From Nocardioides sp. YR527 (GTDB lineage Bacteria > Actinomycetota > Actinomycetes > Propionibacteriales > Nocardioidaceae): a DNA stretch of 64,000 nucleotides. The DNA is taken from positions 1-64,000 of the forward strand of contig NZ_FNFN01000002.1 of the NCBI RefSeq assembly GCF_900101045.1, written 5' to 3'. Positions 8,684 through 16,944 of the stretch are shown here, one piece after another. How positions within the stretch are numbered: the stretch's first letter is position 1; every line of letters starts with the position of its first letter. The notes beneath the pieces were generated by a model, which was given only the letters and a program-made list of their open reading frames with translations, was not told the DNA's origin and did no database searches. Position numbers and translations under genes: made by a program.

Positions 8684-9528
8684 CTACGGCGGAGGCTGCC
8701 CCGGCAAGCCAGCAGAACCGACGGTCGCGCACCACCGTGGTGACGTTCCTCGGCGCGGTCGTGCGACCGCTCGGAGACTGGATGCCGATCGCCGGCGCGA
8801 TCGACCTGCTCGCGCAGGTCGGACTCGACGCCCCCTCCGTACGCACCGCCGTCCACCGCCTCAAGGGGAACGGCTGGCTCGACTCCGAGACCCGCGCCGG
8901 CACCCGCGGCTACGCGCTCACCGAGACGGCCCTGACCACGCTCGCCGCCGGCGACGAGGTGATCTGGCACGCTCGTACGCCCGCGGACCTCGCCGACGGC
9001 TGGTGCATCGTGAACTTCGGCGTACCCGAGTCGATGCGCGCCAAGCGACACCAGCTGCGTGCCCACCTCTCCCACCTCGGCTTCGGCAACGTCGGTACCG
9101 CGCTGTGGATCGCGCCCGCGCGGATGCGCGACGCGGCCGAGCGGGCGGTCACCGAGCTCGAGCTCGAGTCCTACGCCGCGATCTTCGTCGGCGGCTACCA
9201 CGGCACCCAGGACCTCACCGAGCTGCTCTACAGCAGCTGGGACCTCGAGGCGATCGACCAGAGCTACCGCGAATTCGTCGCGGCCCACAGCGATCTCGCC
9301 AGGCAGCTGCAGAACACCAACCTGTCAGGCCGGGACGCCTTCGTGACCTACCTCGACGTCGTCGGCCGGTGGCGCAAGCTCCCCTTCCGCGACCCGGGCC
9401 TGCCCCATGACGTACTCGCCCCGGACTGGAGCGCCCCCGCCGCGGTCTCGCTGTTCGAGCGGCTGGTCGACGCCCTCGAGAAGCCCGCGCTCGCGCATGC
9501 GAGCTCTCATTGGCCAGGAACGACCTGA
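8671..9528 (+). CDS. PaaX-family transcriptional regulator
   Basis: 285 residues from ATG 8671, overlapping the monooxygenase gene by 13 bp; a GTG at 8680 is an alternative. The N-terminal winged helix-turn-helix (VVTFLGAVVRPLGDWMP...SVRTAVHRLKGNGWL) and the central and C-terminal domains match PaaX. PaaX is a GntR-like repressor released by phenylacetyl-CoA; relatives in aryl-CoA clusters respond to their own aryl-CoA. As last gene of the operon it probably represses the promoter region at 3225-3311 until the aroyl-CoA accumulates (inference). Confidence 0.88.
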   Translation: MPQVTTAEAAPASQQNRRSRTTVVTFLGAVVRPLGDWMPIAGAIDLLAQVGLDAPSVRTAVHRLKGNGWLDSETRAGTRGYALTETALTTLAAGDEVIWHARTPADLADGWCIVNFGVPESMRAKRHQLRAHLSHLGFGNVGTALWIAPARMRDAAERAVTELELESYAAIFVGGYHGTQDLTELLYSSWDLEAIDQSYREFVAAHSDLARQLQNTNLSGRDAFVTYLDVVGRWRKLPFRDPGLPHDVLAPDWSAPAAVSLFERLVDALEKPALAHASSHWPGTT

Positions 9529-9571
9529 CAGCCTCCGGACGGTCTGTCGTCCCATCGACCCGGAGCGGTGC

Positions 9572-10075
9572 TCAGCGCGCGTCGCGCGCACCTTGGCGAC
9601 GGGCGCCCTGCGCACGAGAGGACGCGTCGCGCTTGAGGCCTCCGGTAGTCCGCGTCGCTTCCCGCCGCGCGCTGGGCACAGGCGTGCCGCCGTCGTTCAC
9701 GGGAGTTTCACGAGGTGGCCCGGCGCTGCTGGCGGCTCGCGCCGCGGCGAGCCGTTCGGCCCGCAGCTCCTGCGAGGCCTTCCTCGCCGCTGCACTGACC
9801 TGTCGACTGACCTGCGCCAGCACGGACTCGAAGACCTCTGCCTTGGCCCTGGCGCGCTGGTTCTGGTCGTAGGCCTTGCCGCGTCCGCCGACGCTCTCGA
9901 CCGCGGCACTGGCGCCGCGGCGGTAGACCTTCAGGTGCTTGCTGCGCTCGCGTCTCACCCGCTCGTGCAGCTCGAGCAACTGGTCCTCGTCGAGCTCGCG
10001 CAGGGCAGCAGGGTCCGCCTCACGGACGAGAGCTGCTTCCTTCTCGGTCAGGGAATTCAGCAATGCCTTGTTCAC
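9572..10075 (-). CDS. Conserved hypothetical, charged alpha-helical protein
   Basis: 167 residues from GTG 10075, chosen because GGAGGG lies just upstream on the minus strand; longer readings have no ribosome-binding site. The sequence is rich in Glu, Arg, Ala and Leu and predicted almost all helical, with coiled-coil-like stretches (LRELDEDQLLELHERVRRER) and a disordered, Arg/Gly/Ser-rich tail. No enzyme motif is visible. It may be a nucleic-acid-binding or structural protein. It converges on the PaaX gene, 43 bp apart. Confidence 0.6.
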   Translation of the reverse strand: MNKALLNSLTEKEAALVREADPAALRELDEDQLLELHERVRRERSKHLKVYRRGASAAVESVGGRGKAYDQNQRARAKAEVFESVLAQVSRQVSAAARKASQELRAERLAAARAASSAGPPRETPVNDGGTPVPSARREATRTTGGLKRDASSRAQGARRQGARDAR

Positions 10076-10200
10076 AGGACCCTCCGGTGTCTTCACCGAC
10101 GACTGCGCCGCCCCCGGTTGACGCACACGGCGCAAGCCCATGCTACGCCCGGCGCAGCGCCCCGGTCCGGTGTTCAGAACCCGCCCGAGGCGTGCCGTTC

Positions 10201-11226
10201 TCAGAGGAGCCCGAGCTCGGTGGCGTGGCGGCGTACCGCGTCGCTGTCGGCGGCGAGCACGAGCGGCACCTCGTCGCCCATGGTGCTCCACACGCGCTCG
10301 ACCCGGCCGTCGTGAGGATCGAGCCGCACCTCGCGGATGTAGACGGCGAGGATCCGCCCGGGATGGCGGCGGACGGTGTCGGCATAGGTCTGCGGATCGT
10401 GCTCACCGGAGTCGCCCAGGAGGACGAACGGAAGGCCGGGGTGGAGCGCGAGGACCTCGTCGATGCGCCCGGTCTTGGACTCCCTGCCGTCGGCACCGCC
10501 GAGCAGGTCGCGCAGCAGCAGCGGGCCGCGGGGGAAGTCGCGGTGACGCAGGAAGGCATCCAGGAACGCATACAGGTTCCACGGGCTGGAGGAGATGTAG
10601 AAGACCGGGTTCGCGCGGGCGGCCAGGTCGCGGTAGAGCTCGGGCGCACCGGGGAACGGCGTACGCGTGAGCGCCGACCCGGTGAGCGTCTGACGCACCA
10701 TCCGCCCGACGCGCTGGACCCCGGTCTCGAGGATCGTGTCGTCGATGTCGGAGATCACGCCGAACTGCGCCTCACCTGCGGGAACGCGGACCTCCACCGT
10801 GGCGCGGTGGTCGCCGGCCAGGCCGCGGTACTCGCCGGCCAGCTCGACGGTGCCGCGGGTCCACGGTGCCTTCAGCGTCTCCGGGTCGGGCCGCAGCCGT
10901 GCCACGAAGTAGCCCTCGTCGTCGGTGACCACGTCCACCGCGGCATCGCCCACGGTGATCCGCAGCGGCACACCCGGCAGCTCGTCGGTCACGAAGTGAC
11001 GGACCATGCGGCGTACTGCGGGCCTCACCCCCTCGCCCTCCACCGCCTCCGACGGCGGTGGGTCGTCGACGACCCGGCCGCGTACGACGACCCCCTCGGC
11101 ACCCCCGTGCCCGCCATAGCACTTGATCCGAAAGTCCGTCGGCACCCGCGATCCTGCCCGGCGGAGTCTCGCCGCGTCCCATCCGCGCTCCAACCCGAGC
11201 ATCCATCGACGTGCAGACATGGCCAC
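10201..11226 (-). CDS. App1-type phosphatidate phosphatase-like protein (DUF2183)
   Basis: 341 residues. The HAD-type nucleophile motif DIDDTI (about residue 160) and the downstream YISSSPWNLY and LLGDSGEHDPQTY blocks are the catalytic signature of the App1/DUF2183 domain, known from yeast as a Mg-dependent phosphatidate phosphatase. The N-terminal half has a beta-sandwich-like region. The protein has no signal peptide or membrane helix, so it should be cytoplasmic. The start may be ATG 11226 or the ATG two codons in. The 128-bp gap to the upstream permease gene shows nothing recognisable. Confidence 0.85.
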   Translation of the reverse strand: MAMSARRWMLGLERGWDAARLRRAGSRVPTDFRIKCYGGHGGAEGVVVRGRVVDDPPPSEAVEGEGVRPAVRRMVRHFVTDELPGVPLRITVGDAAVDVVTDDEGYFVARLRPDPETLKAPWTRGTVELAGEYRGLAGDHRATVEVRVPAGEAQFGVISDIDDTILETGVQRVGRMVRQTLTGSALTRTPFPGAPELYRDLAARANPVFYISSSPWNLYAFLDAFLRHRDFPRGPLLLRDLLGGADGRESKTGRIDEVLALHPGLPFVLLGDSGEHDPQTYADTVRRHPGRILAVYIREVRLDPHDGRVERVWSTMGDEVPLVLAADSDAVRRHATELGLL

Positions 11227-11354
11227 AGCCTAGGGTCCGCCACGTCAGGACGGCTCGCGGGTCAGGCGTGACTCATGACCTGCAGGTTGCGAGACGCTCC
11301 TGGTCGGGCATTGCCACGGCTTCCGTTGATCCTGTCGGTGAGAGACGGTCCGGG

Positions 11355-12077
11355 TCACATCACGGCGCCGACGAGGACCGCCGCTGCCGAGATGACGAGT
11401 GTCGCGATCACGAGCGGTCGCAGCTGCGCCGGGGACACCCGGCGGAAGAGTGCGTCGCCCAGCCGCCATCCGACCGGCAGCCCGGCCACGCCACCGAGGG
11501 AGAGCAGGAGGACCTCCGAGTCGATGTGACCGAGGACGAGGAAGGCAGCGACCGCGACGAGATCCTGACCGGCGAACACCGACTGCAGAGTCGCCCGGTA
11601 GCGCCGCGGCTCCCGGTTGACGAGTGCCATCACCAGGGGTGGGCCGTTCATCCCGGTGGACGTCAGCAGTACGCCGCTCACGATGCCGGCGACCGGCATG
11701 CCACGGCGGCCGACCTGCGGCCTGATCGCCATCAGCAGTACCAGGACCAGCATCACCACGGCGATACCGGCCGAGAGCCGGCGCTCATCGGCGACCCACA
11801 ACAGCACCAACCCGACCGGCATCCCGATGATCCCGGTCAGGGTCAGCAGCAGGGCGTCGCGGCGGTCCACATGGGCACGCTCACGCAGCGCGACAGCCGT
11901 GGTGAGGATCCAGCTGACGATCGTCGCCACGACGACAGCGCGGGCAGGGTCCGTCACGAGGAGCAGGCCGGGAACGGCCGCGAGGACGGACCCGAACCCG
12001 GTCACCGCCTGCACGAGCGCAGCGATGACGAACACCAGCAACGCGATCCCGATGAGGGCGAGCAGGTCGGCCGACAT
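11355..12077 (-). CDS. TauE/SafE-family permease (DUF81)
   Basis: 240 residues, nearly all hydrophobic, with seven to eight predicted transmembrane helices. Typical family marks are the early GFGSV loop (AVTGFGSVLA) and a second repeat with TGMNGPPLV. The family exports or imports sulfite, sulfonates or other small organic sulfur compounds; the substrate cannot be assigned here. The amidase fragment ends 9 bp upstream on the same strand, so the two may share a transcript with the CDF and CmtR genes. Confidence 0.85.
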   Translation of the reverse strand: MSADLLALIGIALLVFVIAALVQAVTGFGSVLAAVPGLLLVTDPARAVVVATIVSWILTTAVALRERAHVDRRDALLLTLTGIIGMPVGLVLLWVADERRLSAGIAVVMLVLVLLMAIRPQVGRRGMPVAGIVSGVLLTSTGMNGPPLVMALVNREPRRYRATLQSVFAGQDLVAVAAFLVLGHIDSEVLLLSLGGVAGLPVGWRLGDALFRRVSPAQLRPLVIATLVISAAAVLVGAVM

Positions 12078-12086
12078 CGGTTCTGC

Positions 12087-12410
12087 TCAGCCGGCGAGCG
12101 GCGCGTGCCGCGGCCACGGCGCGACCCGCTCGAGCTGGCCGGCCAGGGACAGCAGCAGCGGCTCGCCACCGAGGTCGATGAAGAAGTGGGCGCCGAGAGG
12201 AAGGCCGTCGGGATCGACCCCGGCGGGCACCGACATCGCCGCGCCCCCGGTCACGTTCACGAGGCTGGTGAACCCTGCCATCCCCGGGGCGACGGCGTAC
12301 ATCACCCGGGTGAACGGCTCGACCTGGGCGACCAGGTCGGCGCCCATCATCAGGACCGACCAGCGGGCGATCACTCGGCTCACCTCGGAAACCTTCGGCC
12401 CGACCTTCAC
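12087..12410 (-). pseudogene. Truncated amidase (C-terminal ~107 residues only)
   Basis: The sequence matches the last quarter of amidase-signature enzymes, especially 6-aminohexanoate-cyclic-dimer-hydrolase-like ones: FTSLVNVTGGAAMSVPAG, GLPLGAHFF and a LAGQLERVAPW ending. The Ser-cisSer-Lys catalytic region that should precede it is missing, and the intact CDF gene abuts it directly. A full-length amidase has about 470 residues. A GTG at 12410 overlaps the CDF stop (GTGA) with GAGGT upstream, so a short peptide could be translated. It cannot be an active amidase. Confidence 0.75.
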
Positions 12411-13327
12411 CAGGTGACCTCATGGCATTGCGGGCTCATCTCGGTCTCGGTCTGCAGCGTGGCGTGCTCGATGCGGTGCCGGCTGGCCAGAAGTTGCTGA
12501 GCCTGGGTGCGGACGCCCTGTCCGTCGGCCTCGACCGCGAGCACCAGATGGGCGGTCGCGACGTTCATGCCGGAGGTGAGGGCCCAGATGTGGAGGTCGT
12601 GTACGTCATTCACCCCCGGAACGGCCTCGAGGTCGGCGACGACGTTCTCGAGAGCCAGGCCTTCGGGGACCTCCTGACCGAGGACCGCCAAGACCTGACG
12701 ACCGAGGACGACCGCACGCACCGCGACGAACAGGCCGATGGCGACCGCGACGACGGCATCCCAGAGCGGGAGTCCGGTCGTGGCGACCAGGATGCCCGCC
12801 ACGATGACGCCGACGCTTCCGGCGGCGTCGGCGATGACCTCGTAGTAGGCGCCCTTGACGTTGAGCGACTCGGCGGAACCCTCGCGCAGCAGGAGCATGG
12901 AGATCACGTTGACCGCGAGCCCGATCACGCCGACGACGAGCATCGGCCCGGTGGCGACCTCGACCTCCTCGCCGATCCGGCCCAGCGCCTCGACGACCAC
13001 GTACGCCGCGACGCCGAGCATGATCAGGACGGTCAGCCCGGAGGCGAAGACCTCGGCCCGGTAGGAGCCGTAGGTGCGCCGGCCCGTGGTGTCCTTCCTG
13101 GTGGCGATCCGGGTCGCGACGAGCGCGGCACCGAGAGCGACGACGTCGGCCGCCATGTGGCCGGCGTCCGAGATCAGTGCGAGCGAGCCCGACAGGAGCC
13201 CGAAGACGAGCTCGACGACCATGAAGGCGGCGACCAGGAAGAAGGTCGCCATGAGTCGGCTCCGATACCGGCCGCCGACGTGCCCGGCGGCACCATGCCC
13301 ATGACCGTGCCCGTGGCCCGCGCCCAT
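12407..13327 (-). CDS. Cation diffusion facilitator (CzcD-like Zn/Cd/Co exporter)
   Basis: 306 residues. Start ATG 13327 overlaps the CmtR stop (TGATG). A His-rich N-terminus (GHGHGHGHG) precedes six membrane helices. TM2 carries the HxxxD-type metal site (SDAGHMAADVVAL), and the cytoplasmic C-terminal domain ends in CHEVTW, the usual CzcD tail. The protein exports divalent metal by proton antiport across the inner membrane. Coupling to a CmtR-like sensor suggests Cd, Zn or Pb as inducers. Confidence 0.9.
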   Translation of the reverse strand: MGAGHGHGHGHGAAGHVGGRYRSRLMATFFLVAAFMVVELVFGLLSGSLALISDAGHMAADVVALGAALVATRIATRKDTTGRRTYGSYRAEVFASGLTVLIMLGVAAYVVVEALGRIGEEVEVATGPMLVVGVIGLAVNVISMLLLREGSAESLNVKGAYYEVIADAAGSVGVIVAGILVATTGLPLWDAVVAVAIGLFVAVRAVVLGRQVLAVLGQEVPEGLALENVVADLEAVPGVNDVHDLHIWALTSGMNVATAHLVLAVEADGQGVRTQAQQLLASRHRIEHATLQTETEMSPQCHEVTW

Positions 13328-13665
13328 CAGGCGGCTCCGTCCGAGTCGGCGGCAGCACACATGGCGGGGTCGGTGACGAGGACGACCTCCTGCAGGTCCC
13401 CCAGTGCGTGGACCAGCCGCCGGTCGGCGATCTCGTAGCGAGTGCGGCGACCCTCGGGCACCGCGACGACCAGGCCGCAGCCACGCAGGCAGGCGAGGTG
13501 GTTCGACATGGACTGCCGGCTCACCCCGAGCGAGTCGGCGAGCTCGGCAGGGTAGTCGTGCTGCTCACGCAGCCGCATCAGGATCCGTGCCCGCGTGGGG
13601 TCGGAGAGCGCATGCCCGAAACGGGCGAGCGCATCGATCGATCCGGGACTCACATCGGTGGTCAT
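13327..13665 (-). CDS. CmtR-like ArsR-family metal sensor (first copy)
   Basis: 112 residues from ATG 13665 (a GTG at 13671 is less likely). Winged helix-turn-helix with the ArsR signature LSDPTRARIL. The recognition region reads SNHLACLRGCGLV, giving the two Cys ligands of mycobacterial CmtR. A third Cys in the C-terminal tail (PAMCAAADSD) matches CmtR Cys102. This ligand set binds Cd or Pb and releases DNA. It is translationally coupled to the CDF exporter. Candidate operator sequence lies at 13684-13712. Confidence 0.88.
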   Translation of the reverse strand: MTTDVSPGSIDALARFGHALSDPTRARILMRLREQHDYPAELADSLGVSRQSMSNHLACLRGCGLVVAVPEGRRTRYEIADRRLVHALGDLQEVVLVTDPAMCAAADSDGAA

Positions 13666-13683
13666 GCGCACGACAGTACATCA

Positions 13684-13712
13684 GATCATGAATTCAGCAA
13701 TAGCTTGATCCG
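13684..13712. promoter_or_regulatory. Candidate CmtR operator upstream of the first cmtR-like gene
   Basis: GATCA (13684-13688) and TGATC (13708-13712) form an interrupted inverted repeat that also contains the perfect 8-bp palindrome TGAATTCA (13689-13696). The segment lies 19 bp upstream of the ATG and is unusually AT-rich, which fits an autoregulated ArsR promoter. Confidence 0.4.
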
Positions 13713-13740
13713 TCGCACCGCGGAGGACCCGGCACGCCAT

Positions 13741-13759
13741 CTACTATCCATGATAGTAG
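13741..13759. promoter_or_regulatory. BlaI-type operator candidate, site 1 (before cupredoxin gene)
   Basis: CTACTAT-CCATG-ATAGTAG, a perfect 7-bp inverted repeat with a 5-bp spacer, 51 bp before the cupredoxin start. The same architecture recurs before dsbA (15599-15617) and, weaker, before blaI (19268-19286). The TACT/AGTA half-sites resemble those of BlaI/MecI/CopY repressors. Confidence 0.65.
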
Positions 13760-13810
13760 GATCCACCGGGCTCGACCCACCATCGATCGCACAACCGAGA
13801 GAGAGCTTCG

Positions 13811-14254
13811 ATGAAGCCGATCGCTTCCCTCTGCCTGGCGTTCGCCATGCTGACAGGACTCGCCGCTTGCGGGGAGGAGGCCACACCGACGACTCGCCCG
13901 AGCGACGGCGCCACCTCAGCCCCGGCGACCAGCACTCCCGAGTCGTCGGCGCATGCCGAGCCGCCGTCATCAGAGCGACCGGCCGAGCCCGCGGGCCCGG
14001 TGGTGGAGGTCGCCATCAAGGGCGACGAGGTCACCCCTGCGGGCAAGCGGATCAGCGCGCAGGCCGGGGTGCCGGTGACGTTCGTCATCACCTCCGATCG
14101 GGCCGGCGGGCTGCACGTGCACTCGAGCCCGGAGCAGACACCGGAGTTCGTCGACGGCACGACCACGCTCCAGGTGACCATCGAGCGCCCGGGCCTCATC
14201 GACGTCGAGGAGCACGAGTCCGGCGAGCTCGTCGTGCAGCTGGAAGTCCGCTGA
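13811..14254 (+). CDS. Cupredoxin-like lipoprotein
   Basis: 147 residues. The N-terminus is a lipoprotein signal (hydrophobic core, lipobox LAAC with Cys at about residue 17), then a Ser/Thr/Pro/Ala linker (about 20-57) and a beta-sandwich of about 90 residues. The domain contains VAIKGDEVTPAGKRISAQAG and GLHVHSSPEQ, typical of EfeO/cupredoxin-like folds. A classical His-Cys-His-Met type-1 copper site is not obvious, since the mature domain lacks Cys, so copper binding is uncertain. Expected location is the outer face of the membrane. Start ATG 13811 follows GAGAGAG. The membrane protein gene begins 3 bp after the stop. Confidence 0.75.
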   Translation: MKPIASLCLAFAMLTGLAACGEEATPTTRPSDGATSAPATSTPESSAHAEPPSSERPAEPAGPVVEVAIKGDEVTPAGKRISAQAGVPVTFVITSDRAGGLHVHSSPEQTPEFVDGTTTLQVTIERPGLIDVEEHESGELVVQLEVR

Positions 14255-14257
14255 ACG

Positions 14258-15574
14258 ATGCTTCCCACGCACGGCATCGGCGGGGCGCAGGACCTGCCGA
14301 TCCCCGCGAGCTACGCCATCACCGGCGCCGGAGTCGCCCTGGTCATCAGCTTCGGGGTGCTCCTGGTGGCCTGGCGGCGACCTCGGTTCGACGGCGCCGG
14401 CGCCGGCCGCCCGCTGCCCGCCCCGCTCGCGGGCCTCATCGAGTCGACCTGGTTGTCGATCGTCGCCAGGGTGATCGGGATCGTCCTGGTCGGCTACGCC
14501 GCCTGGGCGATGATCTGGGGACCCGATCTCGCCCTGAACCCGATCTTCGGCATCGTGTACGTGCTGCTGTGGGTCGGCCTCGTCCCGGCATCACTCGTGC
14601 TCGGTCCGGTATGGCGCGCGATCAGCCCGCTGCGTACGTTCCATCGCGGCATCGCCAAGGTGGCCGGGACCTCACCTCGAGAAGGCCTGGTGACGCTGCC
14701 GTCATGGGTCGGATACTGGCCGGCGACGGTCGGCCTGTTCGCCTTCGTCTGGCTGGAGCTGGTCAACGAGCAGGCGAACTACCTGGCCACCGTCCAGACC
14801 TGGTTCGCGGTCTGGGCGGCGGCGCTGATCATCGGGGCCGCGGTCTTCGGGGACGTGTGGTTCGAGCGCGCGGATCCGTTCGAGGTGTACTCGACGCTGA
14901 TCGCGCAGTTCTCACCAGTGGGCCGGCGCAGCGACGGGCAGCTCGTGTGGCAGTGGCCGCTCGTCCATCTCGACGCGTTCGCACCGAGCCCGAGCAGGGT
15001 CGCCGTCGTCGCCGTGCTGCTGGGCTCGACGGCGTACGACAGCTTCAGCCGCTCCCAGCACTGGGTCAGGTTCTCCCAGGCGGTGCTGATCGACATGACA
15101 CTGCTCGGCACGCTGACGCTGCTGGCCTTCTGCGTCTTCGTCGGGGCGACCTTCTCACTGGGCACGATGGCGACCGCCGTCCCGCCCCATCTGCGGCGCA
15201 CACGGCTGCCGGCCCTGTTCGCCCATTCGGTCGTGCCGATCATCGTCGGCTACGTGATCGCGCACTACCTCACGCTCCTGCTGGAGTTCGGCCAGCAGGT
15301 CCTCATCCAGCTCAGCGACCCGATGGTGATCGGCGCGAACCTGCTCGGCACCGCCGACTGGACCGCGGTCTACTTCCTCTCCGAGCAGCCCACGACCCTG
15401 GCGACGATCAAGGTCCTCGCCGTGCTCGCCGGTCACATCCTCGGCGTCATCGCCGCCCACGACCGTGCCGTCAGGCTGCTCCCGAGAGGCCATCAGGCGA
15501 CCGGGCAGCTCGCCCTCCTGGTCGTGATGCTCGTCTACACCGTCGGCGGCCTCTACCTGCTGTTCAGCGGCTGA
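14258..15574 (+). CDS. Polytopic membrane protein of unknown function
   Basis: 438 residues with about 10 to 12 hydrophobic helices. Notable loops are a GPDLALNPIFGIVYVLLW segment and a cytoplasmic PLRTFHRGIAKVAG stretch. I recognise the general type as one that actinobacterial genomes often place beside cupredoxin lipoproteins, sometimes under the name fenitrothion hydrolase, but I cannot confirm this. No transporter or enzyme motif is clear; His, Asp and Glu residues inside membrane segments could bind a metal. It starts 3 bp after the cupredoxin stop and so is probably co-expressed under operator site 1. Confidence 0.7.
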   Translation: MLPTHGIGGAQDLPIPASYAITGAGVALVISFGVLLVAWRRPRFDGAGAGRPLPAPLAGLIESTWLSIVARVIGIVLVGYAAWAMIWGPDLALNPIFGIVYVLLWVGLVPASLVLGPVWRAISPLRTFHRGIAKVAGTSPREGLVTLPSWVGYWPATVGLFAFVWLELVNEQANYLATVQTWFAVWAAALIIGAAVFGDVWFERADPFEVYSTLIAQFSPVGRRSDGQLVWQWPLVHLDAFAPSPSRVAVVAVLLGSTAYDSFSRSQHWVRFSQAVLIDMTLLGTLTLLAFCVFVGATFSLGTMATAVPPHLRRTRLPALFAHSVVPIIVGYVIAHYLTLLLEFGQQVLIQLSDPMVIGANLLGTADWTAVYFLSEQPTTLATIKVLAVLAGHILGVIAAHDRAVRLLPRGHQATGQLALLVVMLVYTVGGLYLLFSG

Positions 15575-15598
15575 CCCGACGAGGCGTCCAGGCGTCAC

Positions 15599-15617
15599 CT
15601 ACTATTCTCGCTAGTAG
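15599..15617. promoter_or_regulatory. BlaI-type operator candidate, site 2 (before dsbA)
   Basis: CTACTAT-TCTCG-CTAGTAG: same 7-5-7 spacing as site 1, with one arm mismatch. It lies 23 bp before the GTG start of the DsbA-like gene and so probably overlaps the promoter. An extra AGTAG extends the right side. Confidence 0.62.
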
Positions 15618-15640
15618 TAGTTCTCAGGAGGAGTGCACCC

Positions 15641-16303
15641 GTGTCCAAGCAGACCAAGATCACCGCCCTAGTCGCGGGTCTGGTGGTCGCCGCGATCGTG
15701 GCCCTGATCGTCGCCTCGTCGAAAGGCGAGGCAGAGCGCCCCGCTCGCACTGCGGACACCCCGGCCGAGGAGAACGCGCTGACGCGCCCCGATGCCCGGA
15801 TCCTGGGCGAGAAGGGCTCCAGCGACGTGACCTTCGTCGAGTTCCTCGACTTCGAGTGCGAGGCGTGCGGGGCCGCGTACCCGATCGTCGAGGACGTACG
15901 GAAGAAGTACGCCGGCGAGGTCACCTTCGTCGTCCGCTACTTCCCGCTGCCCGGCCACTTCAACTCCGAGCGGGCAGCGCGAGCGGTCGAGTCCGCCGGC
16001 CGGCAGGGCCAGTTCGAGGCGATGTACAGCAAGATGTACGAGACCCAGGCGACCTGGGGCGAGGCACAGACGCCCCACGACGACCTCTTCCGCTCCTTCG
16101 CCGAGGAGATCGGCCTGGACATGAAGACGTACGACGCTGACTACGCCTCCGAGGAGGTCGCCGCACGAGTCCAGCGCGACATCGACGACGGCACCGAGCT
16201 CGGCGTGCAGGGGACGCCGACCTTCTTCGTCGACGGCGAGCCGTTCCAGCCGCAGACGGTGGAGGACTTCGACCGGGTCCTCGACGAGGCGCTCGCGCGG
16301 TGA
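15641..16303 (+). CDS. DsbA-like exported/membrane-anchored thiol oxidoreductase
   Basis: 220 residues from GTG 15641 (CAGGAGGAG upstream). One N-terminal membrane helix (about residues 7-27) anchors a thioredoxin-fold domain facing outward. The active site is CEAC within VEFLDFECEACGAAYP (about residue 70), and the cis-Pro loop is QGTPTFFVDG. The protein would introduce disulfides into exported proteins. Its TGA overlaps the VKOR start (GTGA), pairing it with a likely re-oxidant. Operator site 2 places it in the BlaI-type regulon. Confidence 0.88.
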   Translation: MSKQTKITALVAGLVVAAIVALIVASSKGEAERPARTADTPAEENALTRPDARILGEKGSSDVTFVEFLDFECEACGAAYPIVEDVRKKYAGEVTFVVRYFPLPGHFNSERAARAVESAGRQGQFEAMYSKMYETQATWGEAQTPHDDLFRSFAEEIGLDMKTYDADYASEEVAARVQRDIDDGTELGVQGTPTFFVDGEPFQPQTVEDFDRVLDEALAR

Positions 16304-16920
16304 ACGACGCATCCTCGGCGAAGGAGGCCTCCCCTGCCGCGAGCATCGCGATGGGCTGGGGCCTGCTCCTCGGCGGCCTCGTCGGGCTCGTCGCGGCCGC
16401 GGCCCTCCTGATCGAGCGCTTCAAGCTCGCACAGGACTCCTCGTACACGCCGGTCTGCAGCCTGAACCCAGTCGTCAGCTGCGGGTCGGTGATGGAGTCG
16501 GCCCAGGCCGCGGTGCTGGGGTTCCCCAACCCGCTGATCGGCGTGGCCGCGTTTCCGGTGCTCATCACCACCGGCGCCACGATCCTCGCCGGGGCCCGGT
16601 TCCGAAGCTGGTTCTGGCTCGGGCTCCAGGCAGGCGTCACGGCAGGGCTGGCGTTCATCGCGTGGTTGGTCTTCCAGAGCCTCTACCGCATCGGCGCACT
16701 GTGCCCCTACTGCATGGTCGTGTGGATCGTGGTCATCCCGACCTTCTGGTACGTCACCCTGCACAACCTCCGCCATGGCGTCTTCGGGGAGCGGGCCGCC
16801 CGCAGCAAGGCTGCAGAGGTCGCGGACGTATGGCACGCCCCGATCCTCCTGGCGGCGTTCCTTGCGGTTCTCGCGCTCATCGTGGTCCGCTTCTGGGACT
16901 ACTGGTCGACACTGATCTGA
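16300..16920 (+). CDS. Vitamin K epoxide reductase (VKOR) family disulfide-generating protein
   Basis: 206 residues with four to five membrane helices. The two expected Cys pairs are visible: CSLNPVVSCGSV in the first outer loop, and the active CPYC (ALCPYCMVVW) in a later helix. Bacterial VKOR re-oxidises DsbA and passes electrons to menaquinone, taking the place of DsbB in actinobacteria. The GTG start at 16300 overlaps the dsbA stop, so the two are made together. The C-terminal helix may be specific to this subfamily. Confidence 0.9.
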   Translation: MNDASSAKEASPAASIAMGWGLLLGGLVGLVAAAALLIERFKLAQDSSYTPVCSLNPVVSCGSVMESAQAAVLGFPNPLIGVAAFPVLITTGATILAGARFRSWFWLGLQAGVTAGLAFIAWLVFQSLYRIGALCPYCMVVWIVVIPTFWYVTLHNLRHGVFGERAARSKAAEVADVWHAPILLAAFLAVLALIVVRFWDYWSTLI

Positions 16921-16944
16921 GCACCGCACGGCCACGTTCCCAAT

